DNA from: JAMXLO01 sp035511435 | GTDB taxonomy: Bacteria; Pseudomonadota; Alphaproteobacteria; Acetobacterales; Acetobacteraceae | Reading direction: 5' to 3' | Length of the DNA: 11,379 nucleotides | NCBI GenBank assembly: GCA_035511435.1 | Contig: DATKFJ010000077.1 | Coordinates: 1 to 11,379, forward strand | In this document: positions 1 to 6,824 of the stretch, in pieces | Layout of the letters: every line of letters starts with the position of its first letter | How positions within the stretch are numbered: position 1 is the stretch's first letter | Translations under genes and position numbers: made by a program | The notes under the pieces: model-generated | The model's database searches: none | The model's input: only the letters and a program-made list of their open reading frames with translations | Told to the model about the DNA's origin: nothing

Positions 1-65
1 TCGCGGGCCAGCCGGCGCAGCAACGCCGCATCGTAGTCTGGACGCAACGCGATCGGCTGACGCAT
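1..65 (-). CDS. IS630-family transposase, N-terminal fragment (cut by window edge)
   Basis: An ATG at 65 reads leftward off the window for 21 complete codons, beginning MRQPIALRPDYDAALLRRLA. This resembles the opening of IS630-family transposases, which start with a short 'PI-LR-D-D' segment before the helix-turn-helix. A strong ribosome binding site, AGGAGG on the minus strand (72-77), sits 6 nt upstream and fixes the start. No catalytic DDE residues lie inside the window, so the family call rests on the opening residues and the context alone, and intactness cannot be judged. IS630-type enzymes are cut-and-paste transposases that insert at TA dinucleotides. The gene points away from dinB. 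Confidence 0.65.
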   Translation of the reverse strand, partial: MRQPIALRPDYDAALLRRLAR

Positions 66-155
66 GGCGAACCTCCTCTGTCCGCCAGACTTGAATCAGA
101 TCAACACCGCGTCGGGGAATCCCTCAATGAGTCACCGTGAGCGAGTTTCAGTATA
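66..155 (-). mobile_element. Probable IS630 element end and 5' untranslated region
   Basis: Between the transposase start and the dinB stop there are about 120 bp with no other gene. Read on the minus strand, the stretch around 120-155 (ATACTGAAACTCGCTC and onward) looks like an insertion-sequence terminal repeat. It is bordered by TA dinucleotides near 152-155, and IS630 elements duplicate TA on insertion. The outer boundary is inferred: the other terminus lies outside the window, so the inverted repeat cannot be matched. The inferred edge is about 30 bp from the dinB stop codon. Confidence 0.4.
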
Positions 156-186
156 AGCCCGCATGCCAGCCGCGCCACAAACGAGC

Positions 187-1455
187 CTACACGGGCCGGT
201 TCCAGCCCCTGCCCCGGCCGATCGCTGCGTTGCCGAACCGCTGACGCAGCGCGTCGATCGCGGCCTGGGTGGCGGCGCGACGTGGCGTCTCGGTATCCGC
301 CAGATCGCCGCGGTCGGCTTCCGCCAACGGCAGCAGCGGATTGGCGCCGATGCCGATCAGCCGGAACGCGATGCCGGTCGCTTCCCGCGCCAGCAGCACG
401 CAGCCAGCGTCGAACAGGCGATCGGGCAGCACCGTCGGGCTCGGCAACCGCGCGGCGCGCGAGCGGATAGCGAAGTCGGTGGTTTTCAGCTTCAGCACGA
501 CGCCGCCCGCGGCCAGTTCGTTCTCCTTCAGCCGCCGCGCCAGTTTCTCCGCCAGGCGCCACAGATGCGACTGAAGGTCAGGCACACTCGTCAAATCGCT
601 ACTAAAGGTGGTCTCCGCGCTGATCGACTTGGTCTCGCGCGCCGGATCGACCCGGCTGTCGTCTTCGCCGCGCGCGCGCCGCACCAGCGCAGGTCCGTCA
701 TCGCCCAGCCGCCGCCTGGCGTCGCGGTCGTCCAGCGCCTGTAGGTGGCCGAGCAGGGTGATGCCCTGCGCGGCGAGCCGGCGCGCGAGCGTAGGGCCAA
801 CGCCCGGCAGCAGCCGCACCGACTCCGGCGCCAGCAGCGACGCCGCCTCGGCCGCGCCAATCACCGCGAAGCCACGCGGCTTGTCGCGGCCGGCGGCGAT
901 CTTCGCCATCAGGCGGTTGGCCGCCAGCCCGATCGACACGGTGACGCCGACAACCTGTTCGACCTCGCGCGCGAACCGCGCCAGTACGACAGCGGGCGGC
1001 GCGCCGTGCAGCGCCTGCGTGCCCGCAAGATCCAACGCCGCTTCGTCGATCGACAGCGGCTGCAGCAGCGGCGTCAGCGTCGCCATCATGGTGCGGATCT
1101 GGCGCCCGACCTCGACGTATTTGGCGAAGTCGGGACGGATCACCACGGCGTCGGGACACGCCTTCAGCGCCTTGAACATCGGCATGGCGCTGCGCACGCC
1201 ATAGATGCGCGCAACGTAGCACGCGGCGGTGACCACACCACGCACACCGCCGCCGACGATAACGGGCTTCGCCGCCAACTCCGGCCGGTCGCGCTTTTCA
1301 ACGCTGGCGTAGAACGCATCGCAATCGACATGCGCGATGGTCAGGTCGAACAGTTCGGGATGCGCGATGATGCGCGAGCCGTCGCATGCCACGCATCGGG
1401 TCGGCGGTGCCTGATCGCGGACCACAGCAAGACAATCGCGACACAGCGCGGGCAT
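187..1455 (-). CDS. dinB: DNA polymerase IV (Y-family, DinB) with N-terminal zinc-ribbon-like extension
   Basis: This is an error-prone Y-family translesion polymerase. With the ATG at 1455 it has 422 residues, longer than the roughly 350 of E. coli DinB because of an N-terminal extension. That extension carries CRDC (Cys5, Cys8) and CVAC (Cys21, Cys24), a probable zinc site known from alphaproteobacterial Pol IV proteins. The palm starts with AHVDCDAFYASVE (Asp44 and Asp46; Tyr49 as the likely steric gate) and contains SIDEA (Asp137, Glu138), completing the metal-binding carboxylates. A helix-hairpin-helix follows at LLPGVGPTLARRL (about 215-228), then a little-finger domain. I see no clear beta-clamp QL-type motif at the C-terminus. 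A GTG at 1488 would add 11 residues; neither start has a convincing ribosome binding site, and I prefer the ATG because family members open just before the first Cys pair. The gene lies directly behind the ROK kinase, so the two are probably co-transcribed. The 3' end abuts the IS630 edge but the protein looks complete. Confidence 0.93.
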   Translation of the reverse strand: MPALCRDCLAVVRDQAPPTRCVACDGSRIIAHPELFDLTIAHVDCDAFYASVEKRDRPELAAKPVIVGGGVRGVVTAACYVARIYGVRSAMPMFKALKACPDAVVIRPDFAKYVEVGRQIRTMMATLTPLLQPLSIDEAALDLAGTQALHGAPPAVVLARFAREVEQVVGVTVSIGLAANRLMAKIAAGRDKPRGFAVIGAAEAASLLAPESVRLLPGVGPTLARRLAAQGITLLGHLQALDDRDARRRLGDDGPALVRRARGEDDSRVDPARETKSISAETTFSSDLTSVPDLQSHLWRLAEKLARRLKENELAAGGVVLKLKTTDFAIRSRAARLPSPTVLPDRLFDAGCVLLAREATGIAFRLIGIGANPLLPLAEADRGDLADTETPRRAATQAAIDALRQRFGNAAIGRGRGWNRPV

Positions 1456-1500
1456 GTCAGCGTGCCGATGGGTGACGCGTGACGACACCCATCACGCAGT

Positions 1501-2397
1501 TCACGCTGGCCATAACCATGCCGCGCCGCGCACGCCGGACGAATCGCCGTGCTTGTTGCGCACGATGGGCGTTTGCACGAAATCGCTGAACACATAGCGC
1601 CGCACCAGCGGCGGCAACACGCCGTACAGGCGATCCATGTTCGACAGCCCGCCACCCAGCACGATCACGTCGGGATCCAGCAGGTTGACAACCTGCGCCA
1701 GCCCGCGCGCCAACCGGTCGGCGTGACGATCGAGCGCCGCCTGCGCCCGCGCTTCGCCGGCTGCGGCACGTGCCGGGATCGCCGAAGCGTCGTGCGCATC
1801 CGGCCCATCGCAATCGCGTGCCAGCGAGGGGCCGGCGACCCAGGTCTCCAGGCAGCCCCAATGACCGCACCAGCAATGCTGCCCCGGCAGTTCATCCAGC
1901 CGCGGCCACGGCAGCGGATTGTGGCCCCATTCGCCGGTGACGCGGTTGCGTCCATGCATCACCTTGCCATCGACCACGACGCCGCCACCGCAGCCAGTAC
2001 CGAGGATGACGCCGAACACCACGCCGTGGCCGACGCCGGCGCCGTCAATCGCTTCGGACAGCGCGAAGCAGTTGGCGTCGTTGTCCACCCGCACCTCCCG
2101 ACCCAGCAGGTCGCTGATCTCGCGGTCGAACGCATGGCCGTTCAGCGCGATCGAGTTGGCGTTCTTTATCAGTCCGGTGACCGGGCTGATCACGCCGGGA
2201 ATGCCGATGCCGACCGTCGCGGCGACGCCGAGTTGCGCTTCCGCGTCCCGCACCATGCCGGCGATACCCTCAAGCGACGCGCGGTAACCGTGCGGTGTGT
2301 CGATCCGATGCCGCAGCCGCTCGCTGCCGTCCGGTCCGAGGACCACGATCTCGATCTTGGTGCCGCCGAGGTCGATGCCGATGCGATGCTGGGTCAT
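1501..2397 (-). CDS. ROK-family sugar kinase (fructokinase/N-acetylglucosamine kinase type)
   Basis: This 298-residue protein phosphorylates a hexose or amino-sugar with ATP in the cytoplasm. The N-terminal phosphate loop is DLGGTK (9-14). The catalytic region VDNDANC has the general-base Asp at 107. The second ATP loop is GTGCGGG (133-139). The substrate and zinc region is GEWGHN (Glu156, His159), followed by the ROK cysteine cluster CWCGHWGCLE (Cys175, Cys177, Cys182). Together these residues form the usual structural zinc site. There is no N-terminal DNA-binding domain, so this is an enzyme and not a NagC/XylR-type repressor. Length matches the family (about 300). The sugar cannot be assigned from sequence: Mak/fructokinase and NagK types share these motifs. 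No clear Shine-Dalgarno precedes the ATG. Only 45 bp (12 if GTG is used) separate it from dinB, suggesting a two-gene unit. Upstream is an IS110 relic, so the promoter should lie within 2398-2565. Confidence 0.92.
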   Translation of the reverse strand: MTQHRIGIDLGGTKIEIVVLGPDGSERLRHRIDTPHGYRASLEGIAGMVRDAEAQLGVAATVGIGIPGVISPVTGLIKNANSIALNGHAFDREISDLLGREVRVDNDANCFALSEAIDGAGVGHGVVFGVILGTGCGGGVVVDGKVMHGRNRVTGEWGHNPLPWPRLDELPGQHCWCGHWGCLETWVAGPSLARDCDGPDAHDASAIPARAAAGEARAQAALDRHADRLARGLAQVVNLLDPDVIVLGGGLSNMDRLYGVLPPLVRRYVFSDFVQTPIVRNKHGDSSGVRGAAWLWPA

Positions 2398-2565
2398 GGC
2401 ACATGCTGTCGTTGCGAGGAGATGCGGTAATGAGCGCGCCGAAGCGGTAGTGGGTCTGCTGGCCGGCGCTCAAAGTGAAGGCGCATGGAACGGGGTGCGA
2501 ATGGATCGGCCCCAAGCATCACGAGAGGGACAGCCATGGAGTAGTATGCCGGGTTCGACGTTTCA
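2398..2565. other. Intergenic segment upstream of the ROK kinase
   Basis: No convincing gene is seen between the ROK kinase start and the IS110 relic. It must contain the promoter for the ROK-dinB unit if that unit has its own, but I cannot pick out credible -35 and -10 boxes. Some of it may be decayed IS110 sequence that has lost recognisable coding. Confidence 0.4.
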
Positions 2566-2772
2566 TTGGAACAGAGCCGTGTGCGTGATGGCCGCGATTA
2601 CGCGGTGTGCCGGCGCCCGATGACGGTGCCGGGTGTCGGGGCGGTGGTGGTGCTGAGCTTCAAATCAGCCGTGGACGAGCCCGGCCGGTTCCGATCGTCG
2701 AACACGCTGGGGGCGCATTTTGGCCTGACGCCGCGGCGCCACCGTAAGACCGATATCACAGGCTCTATCAGC
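2566..2772 (+). pseudogene. IS110-family transposase remnant, first part of C-terminal domain (plus strand)
   Basis: The plus-strand reading VCRRPMTVPGVGAVVVLSF, followed by a RF-x-SS-x-x-LGAHFGLTPRR segment and TDITGSIS, matches the conserved C-terminal Transposase_20 region of IS110/IS1111 transposases. In that family it reads CRRLMTVPGVGPV, then AHFGLTPRR, then DRTGRISKCGD. The family N-terminal DEDD catalytic domain is absent, so only about 65 of roughly 340 residues remain. Similarity stops abruptly at 2772, just before the expected KCGD motif. The open reading continues on the plus strand to 3039, but that part is the antisense of another fragment and not real protein. Confidence 0.8.
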
Positions 2773-2787
2773 CCGCTGGAGGACGGC

Positions 2788-2955
2788 CCGGAAGTCGCTG
2801 CCATCCACCAACATGCGATGCAGCACGGTGGCCAGCTTGCGGGCCAGCGCCACCTTGGCCCGCTGCATCCGCGACGCGTGGCCACCTCCATCGCCCAGCG
2901 CTGTCAGGCCGCAGAACCTCGGCGAGCGCTTGAGCATCACCTGCGCCGCCTCATG
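2788..2955 (-). pseudogene. IS110-family transposase remnant, extreme C-terminus (minus strand, inverted)
   Basis: Read on the minus strand from about 2955, the translation HEAAQVMLKRSPRF, then RAKVALARKLATVLHRM and VDGSDFR, matches the tail of IS110/IS1111 transposases. In the family this is YEAA-x-VMLTR ... RAKVALARKLA-VLHRMW-DGT-FR. In an intact element this piece directly follows the domain found on the plus strand at 2566-2772. Here it is on the opposite strand, facing it, with only 15 bp between. The family residues joining the two pieces (about KCGD plus some ten more) are missing. The fragment lies 26 bp beyond the 3' end of the amidohydrolase gene and is in a different frame from it. 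Confidence 0.75.
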
Positions 2956-2980
2956 CGGCCGCCTCGCACGCGCAATGACA

Positions 2981-4210
2981 TCATGCTGGCCGGTGCAATT
3001 CCGCGCGCGCGCGCGTCACGGTGCGAACGCCACGCTTGAACACCGCCAATGGATGACAGATCTCCGCCACGGCCTGCTCCGGCGTTGTCGCGTCCAGCAC
3101 CACGATGTCCGCCGGATTACCCACCGCGATGCCGTAATCCTTCAGGTTCATTAGCCGCGCCGAACGCTCGGTCAGCATCGCGAAGCAGTCGCGCAGACGT
3201 GGCGCCTGGCCGATCTGGCAGATGTTGGCTTGCAAATTTGCCATCCGCAGCAGCGAGCCATCGCCAAACGGCGTGAACGGGTTGAGCACGTTGTTGGTGG
3301 ACAGGGAGCAGTTCACGCCATGCTCGACCAGCAGGTTCACGTCCGCCACACCGCGGCGCACGTTGTATTCCTGGTCGCGCCCCATCATGAACAGCTCGGT
3401 CGCCGGCAGAACCGTCACCGCCACACCGGCATCGGCAATCCGCCGTGCCAGCGCGCGTAGATCGGCAATCGGCATGGTCGACAGCTTGCACATATGGCCG
3501 ACCGCTACGCGACCGCCGAGGCCATACTTCTCGGTGAGTTCGCACACCAGATGTATGTCCATCTCATCCGGCGAATTGCCGGAGTCGAGATGCATGTCGA
3601 TATCCACATCGAACTCGCGCGCCAGATCGAACACCCGATGGACCTGGCCAGTGTGGTCCCGATCGTAGTTCGGCGCCGCGCCTACCACCTTGGCGCCGCG
3701 CTTGAGTCCCTCGACCAGCAGCGCGTCCGCTCGCGGGTTGTCGGTCAGCCCCTCTTGCGGAAACACGCAGACCTCGATGTCGATCGCCCAGGCATAGTCG
3801 CGCCGCAGCGCGTCGATCGCGTCGAAGCTGCGCATCTCCACGCCGCCATCCAGCTCCAGATGCGTGCGCATCCGCGTGGCGCCGTGCTTGATGCATTTTT
3901 CCAGCGTTCGACTGGCACGTTGGTACACATCCTGTACCGAGAACGTATGTTTCACCGCGGCCACCCGCTGCATCGAGTTGGCCTGCCGCCCGCTCTCCGG
4001 CGCGCAGCGGTCGATGATGTTGGATTTGTCCAGGTGGATATGTGTTTCGACCATGCCGCCGCAGGTCAGACAGCCATCCGCGTCGAACACCGGACCATCA
4101 CCATGCAATGCGGGTTCGATCGCGACGACGCGACCGGCCTGGACACCGATATCCATCGGTGGCGCTTCCGGGTCGTGCGACAGCCTGGCATTGCGGACGA
4201 TCAGGTCCAT
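2981..4210 (-). CDS. Cytosine-deaminase-like amidohydrolase (metal-dependent hydrolase)
   Basis: With the ATG at 4210 the protein has 409 residues; an in-frame start at 4249 is less likely because GGAG lies 8 nt upstream of the chosen ATG. It has the amidohydrolase-superfamily layout: an N-terminal beta-sandwich strand (MDLIVRNARL), the metal motif THIHLDK (His57, His59), MHLDS (His207), VGHMCKLS (His239), and STNNVLNPFTPFGDGSLL near 304-321. The closest family I recognise is the bacterial cytosine deaminase/isopropylammelide hydrolase group. From memory of E. coli CodA, HCDE supplies the catalytic Glu and HDDV supplies two Asp. Here these are HLDS (Ser210) and TNNV (Asn306, Asn307). The substrate is therefore unlikely to be assignable as cytosine, and activity is uncertain. 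The C-terminus (FKRGVRTVTR...) looks natural. It is the last gene of a possible hydrolase-glgP-amidohydrolase operon, 78 bp after glgP. Confidence 0.87.
   Translation of the reverse strand: MDLIVRNARLSHDPEAPPMDIGVQAGRVVAIEPALHGDGPVFDADGCLTCGGMVETHIHLDKSNIIDRCAPESGRQANSMQRVAAVKHTFSVQDVYQRASRTLEKCIKHGATRMRTHLELDGGVEMRSFDAIDALRRDYAWAIDIEVCVFPQEGLTDNPRADALLVEGLKRGAKVVGAAPNYDRDHTGQVHRVFDLAREFDVDIDMHLDSGNSPDEMDIHLVCELTEKYGLGGRVAVGHMCKLSTMPIADLRALARRIADAGVAVTVLPATELFMMGRDQEYNVRRGVADVNLLVEHGVNCSLSTNNVLNPFTPFGDGSLLRMANLQANICQIGQAPRLRDCFAMLTERSARLMNLKDYGIAVGNPADIVVLDATTPEQAVAEICHPLAVFKRGVRTVTRARAELHRPA
3002..3013. repeat. (CG)6 alternating dinucleotide tract
   Basis: Six uninterrupted CG dinucleotides lie inside the amidohydrolase C-terminal codons, encoding Arg-Ala alternation. 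Such tracts are prone to slippage and can adopt Z-form. No functional claim is made. Confidence 0.6.
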
Positions 4211-4264
4211 CACCGTTTCTCCTGCGTTGCCGCGATGCTGGCGCGACACAGGCAGCGGCGCAAC

Positions 4265-4281
4265 CCTCGCGTTCCGCGAGG
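4265..4281 (-). other. Short perfect hairpin just after glgP
   Basis: CCTCGCG and CGCGAGG form a perfect 7-bp stem with a 3-nt loop, beginning 7 nt past the glgP stop on the minus strand. No T-run follows, so it is not a standard intrinsic terminator. It could stabilise the 3' end of glgP mRNA or partially uncouple expression of the downstream amidohydrolase. Confidence 0.5.
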
Positions 4282-4288
4282 CGACGGC

Positions 4289-6775
4289 CTACGGCGTCCG
4301 CGGCACAACGTTCCAGATGCCCTCGGCATATTCGCGAATCGCCCGGTCTGAGGAGAACCACCCCATTCGCGAGGTATTCAGCACACTCGAACGCCACCAG
4401 GCGCGGCTGTTCTGCCAGCGCTCAGCCACCAGCGCGTGCGTCGCGACGTACGCATCGAAATCAGCGGTGACCAGAAAATGGTCGTGGTCGGTCAAAATGT
4501 CGACCAGCTCGCGGTAGCGGTGCGGATCGTCGGGCGAGAACACGCCCGAACCGATAGCGTCCAGCACAGCCTGCAACTCTGGTGATGCAGCGATGGTTTC
4601 CCGCGCGCTCAACCCGTTGCGACGACGCTCGACGGCTTGCTCCGCCGTCAGACCGAAGATGAAGATGTTGTCGTCGCCCACCCGTTCCAGGATTTCGATG
4701 TTGGCACCGTCCAGCGTGCCGATGGTCAGCGCGCCGTTCAGTGCCAGCTTCATATTGCCGGTGCCCGACGCCTCCATCCCAGCGGTGGATATCTGCTCCG
4801 ACAGATCGGTGGCCGGAATGATCGCTTCCGCCAGGCTGACGTTGTAGTCCGGCAGGAACACCACCTTGAGCAATCCGCGTACCGCCGGATCGGCGTTCAC
4901 CACGCGTGCCACGTCATGCACCAGCTTGATGATCAGCTTTGCCCGATGGTAGGTGGCTGCCGCCTTCCCGGCGAAGATCTTCACCTGCGGCGCCCAGTCG
5001 TGCGTCGGCTGTGCACGCATCGCATTGTACAGCGCGATGGTTTGCAGGACATTCAGCAACTGCCGCTTGTATTCATGAAAACGCTTGATGTGCACGTCGA
5101 ACAGCGCCGCCGGGTCAAGCTTGATGCCCACCGTGTCAGCCGCCAGGCGCGCCAGCTTCACCTTGTTGATGCGACGAATGGCAACCAGGCTGTCGTGCAG
5201 TCCGGCATCGTCCGCGTGCGCGGCAAATTCCTCCAGCATGAGCGGATCATCCAGCAGGCGCGGCCCAACAACATCGACCAACAGCCGCGTCAGACCGGGG
5301 TTTGCCTCGAACAGCCAGCGGCGGAACGTGATGCCGTTCGTCTTGTTAACGATCCGATCGGGATACAGCGTGTGCAGGTCGCGAAACACCGTCTGCCGCA
5401 GCAGCTCGGTGTGCAGCGCGGAAACGCCGTTCACCTTGTGCGAACCCAGAAAGGCCAGCGTGCTCATGCGCACCCGGCGTCCGCCGGCATCGTCGATCAG
5501 CGACACCGATTGCAGCGGTGGGATGTCGCTTCGCCCGGAGTTGCGCAGGCCATCGAGATGCACGCGGTTGATCTGGTGGATGATCTGCATGTGACGCGGC
5601 AGCAGGCGCTCGATCTGCGCAACCGGCCAGCTTTCCAGCGCCTCCGGCAGCAGCGTGTGGTTGGTGTAGGAGGTCGTGTCGGTGGTGATGCGCCACGCGT
5701 CCTCCCACGGCACTTCGTGCACATCGACCAGCAGCCGCATCAACTCGGCTACCGCGATCGCCGGATGCGTGTCGTTCAGGTGGATCGCCGCCCTGTCGGC
5801 GAGCGTGCGGATGTCGCCGTGCTGGTCCAGATGGCGATCGACAATGTCCTGCAGCGACGCGGAGGTAAAGAAATACTCCTGACGCAGACGCAGTTCCTGC
5901 CCTGCGGTGTTTTCGTCACTCGGATATAGCACCTGCGATATCGCATTCGCTCGCGCGCGTCCGGCCAACGCGCCGACATGGTCGCCCTGGTTGAATGTAT
6001 CGAGACGCAAGGGATCCGCCGCCCAGGCTGACCAAAGCCGCAACGTGTTGGCATAATGGCCGCGCCAGCCGACGACGGGTGTGTCGTAGGCGACGGCGGC
6101 AACCGTCTCACCTGGTCGCCAGATGCAACTTGTGGCGCCATCGTCGGCGGTGCGTGTCTCCACCGTGCCGCCGAAGCCGACCGTCACGTGCACGTCGGGC
6201 CGGGCCACTTCCCAGGGATTGCCGAACGCCAGCCAATTCTCCGGATACTCCTTCTGCCAGCCGTCTTTGATCACCTGACGGAACAGCCCATGGTCATAAC
6301 GGATGCCATAGCCGTGGGCGGCGATGGACAGGGTGGCCATGCTCTCCATGAAGCAGGCGGCGAGTCGGCCAAGGCCGCCATTGCCGAGTGCGGCGTCGGG
6401 TTCAAGCTCGCGCAGCCGGTCGAAGTCGACGCCCAGTTCGGCCAGGGCCAGGCGCATTGGTGCGGCCAGGCCAAGATTGTTCAGCGAGTCGAAGAGCAGC
6501 CGGCCGATCAGGAATTCGAGCGACAGGTAATAGACCCGCTTGCGTTGCGATGTGAAGTTGGACCGCGTGGATGCCATCCATCGTTCGATGACATGGTCGC
6601 GCACCGCGAGTGCGGTTGCGACGAACCAGTCACGGTCGGTGGCGACAATCGGGTCGCGGCCCACGGCATAGATCAGCTTGGCGACCACGCCGCGGCCCAG
6701 CGCGGAGATGTCATGGTCTTCCGCCGGAATAGAAATGCGGAACGCATCCGCGCTGGAGATGATCGCCGAGTTCAT
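4289..6775 (-). CDS. glgP: Glycogen (alpha-glucan) phosphorylase
   Basis: This 828-residue GT35 enzyme releases glucose-1-phosphate from glycogen or maltodextrin using phosphate and pyridoxal phosphate. Its length is normal for the family. Conserved blocks appear in order: YYLSLEFLIGR (82-92); DAALGNGGLGRLAACFMES (127-145), with the glycine-rich substrate loop; AHGYGIRYDHGLFRQ (153-167); LNDTHPAI (333-340); TNHTLLPEALE (371-381); NKTNGITFRRW (477-487); DVHIKRFHEYKRQ (560-572); and MEASGTGNMKLALNG (667-681), in which Lys676 is the pyridoxal-phosphate Schiff-base lysine. All the catalytic blocks I checked are intact. The ATG at 6775 has only a weak upstream purine stretch. It lies 49 bp downstream of the alpha/beta hydrolase and upstream of the amidohydrolase on the same strand. 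No glgA, glgB, glgC or glgX accompanies it, so glycogen synthesis genes must lie elsewhere or be absent. Confidence 0.97.
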   Translation of the reverse strand: MNSAIISSADAFRISIPAEDHDISALGRGVVAKLIYAVGRDPIVATDRDWFVATALAVRDHVIERWMASTRSNFTSQRKRVYYLSLEFLIGRLLFDSLNNLGLAAPMRLALAELGVDFDRLRELEPDAALGNGGLGRLAACFMESMATLSIAAHGYGIRYDHGLFRQVIKDGWQKEYPENWLAFGNPWEVARPDVHVTVGFGGTVETRTADDGATSCIWRPGETVAAVAYDTPVVGWRGHYANTLRLWSAWAADPLRLDTFNQGDHVGALAGRARANAISQVLYPSDENTAGQELRLRQEYFFTSASLQDIVDRHLDQHGDIRTLADRAAIHLNDTHPAIAVAELMRLLVDVHEVPWEDAWRITTDTTSYTNHTLLPEALESWPVAQIERLLPRHMQIIHQINRVHLDGLRNSGRSDIPPLQSVSLIDDAGGRRVRMSTLAFLGSHKVNGVSALHTELLRQTVFRDLHTLYPDRIVNKTNGITFRRWLFEANPGLTRLLVDVVGPRLLDDPLMLEEFAAHADDAGLHDSLVAIRRINKVKLARLAADTVGIKLDPAALFDVHIKRFHEYKRQLLNVLQTIALYNAMRAQPTHDWAPQVKIFAGKAAATYHRAKLIIKLVHDVARVVNADPAVRGLLKVVFLPDYNVSLAEAIIPATDLSEQISTAGMEASGTGNMKLALNGALTIGTLDGANIEILERVGDDNIFIFGLTAEQAVERRRNGLSARETIAASPELQAVLDAIGSGVFSPDDPHRYRELVDILTDHDHFLVTADFDAYVATHALVAERWQNSRAWWRSSVLNTSRMGWFSSDRAIREYAEGIWNVVPRTP

Positions 6776-6824
6776 CCGTCTGCTTTTCGGGAAAGAGTGC
6801 GAAGAATCGGTTAACTGCCACCGA

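Noticed and set aside
745..1482. 245-codon plus-strand open frame
   Set aside because: Antisense of dinB, rich in Arg, Gln and His with no family motif.
1549..2430. 293-codon plus-strand open frame
   Set aside because: Antisense of the ROK kinase, whose motifs are complete on the other strand.
2566..3039. 157-codon plus-strand frame as an intact transposase gene
   Set aside because: Only the first 69 codons resemble IS110; the remainder is the reverse complement of another transposase piece and of the amidohydrolase 3' end.
3494..4351. 285-codon plus-strand open frame
   Set aside because: Antisense of the amidohydrolase; no protein-like motif.
4637..5929. 430-codon open frame on the plus strand
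   Set aside because: It is the antisense of glgP; GC-rich coding DNA keeps shadow frames open, and the translation has no recognisable domain.
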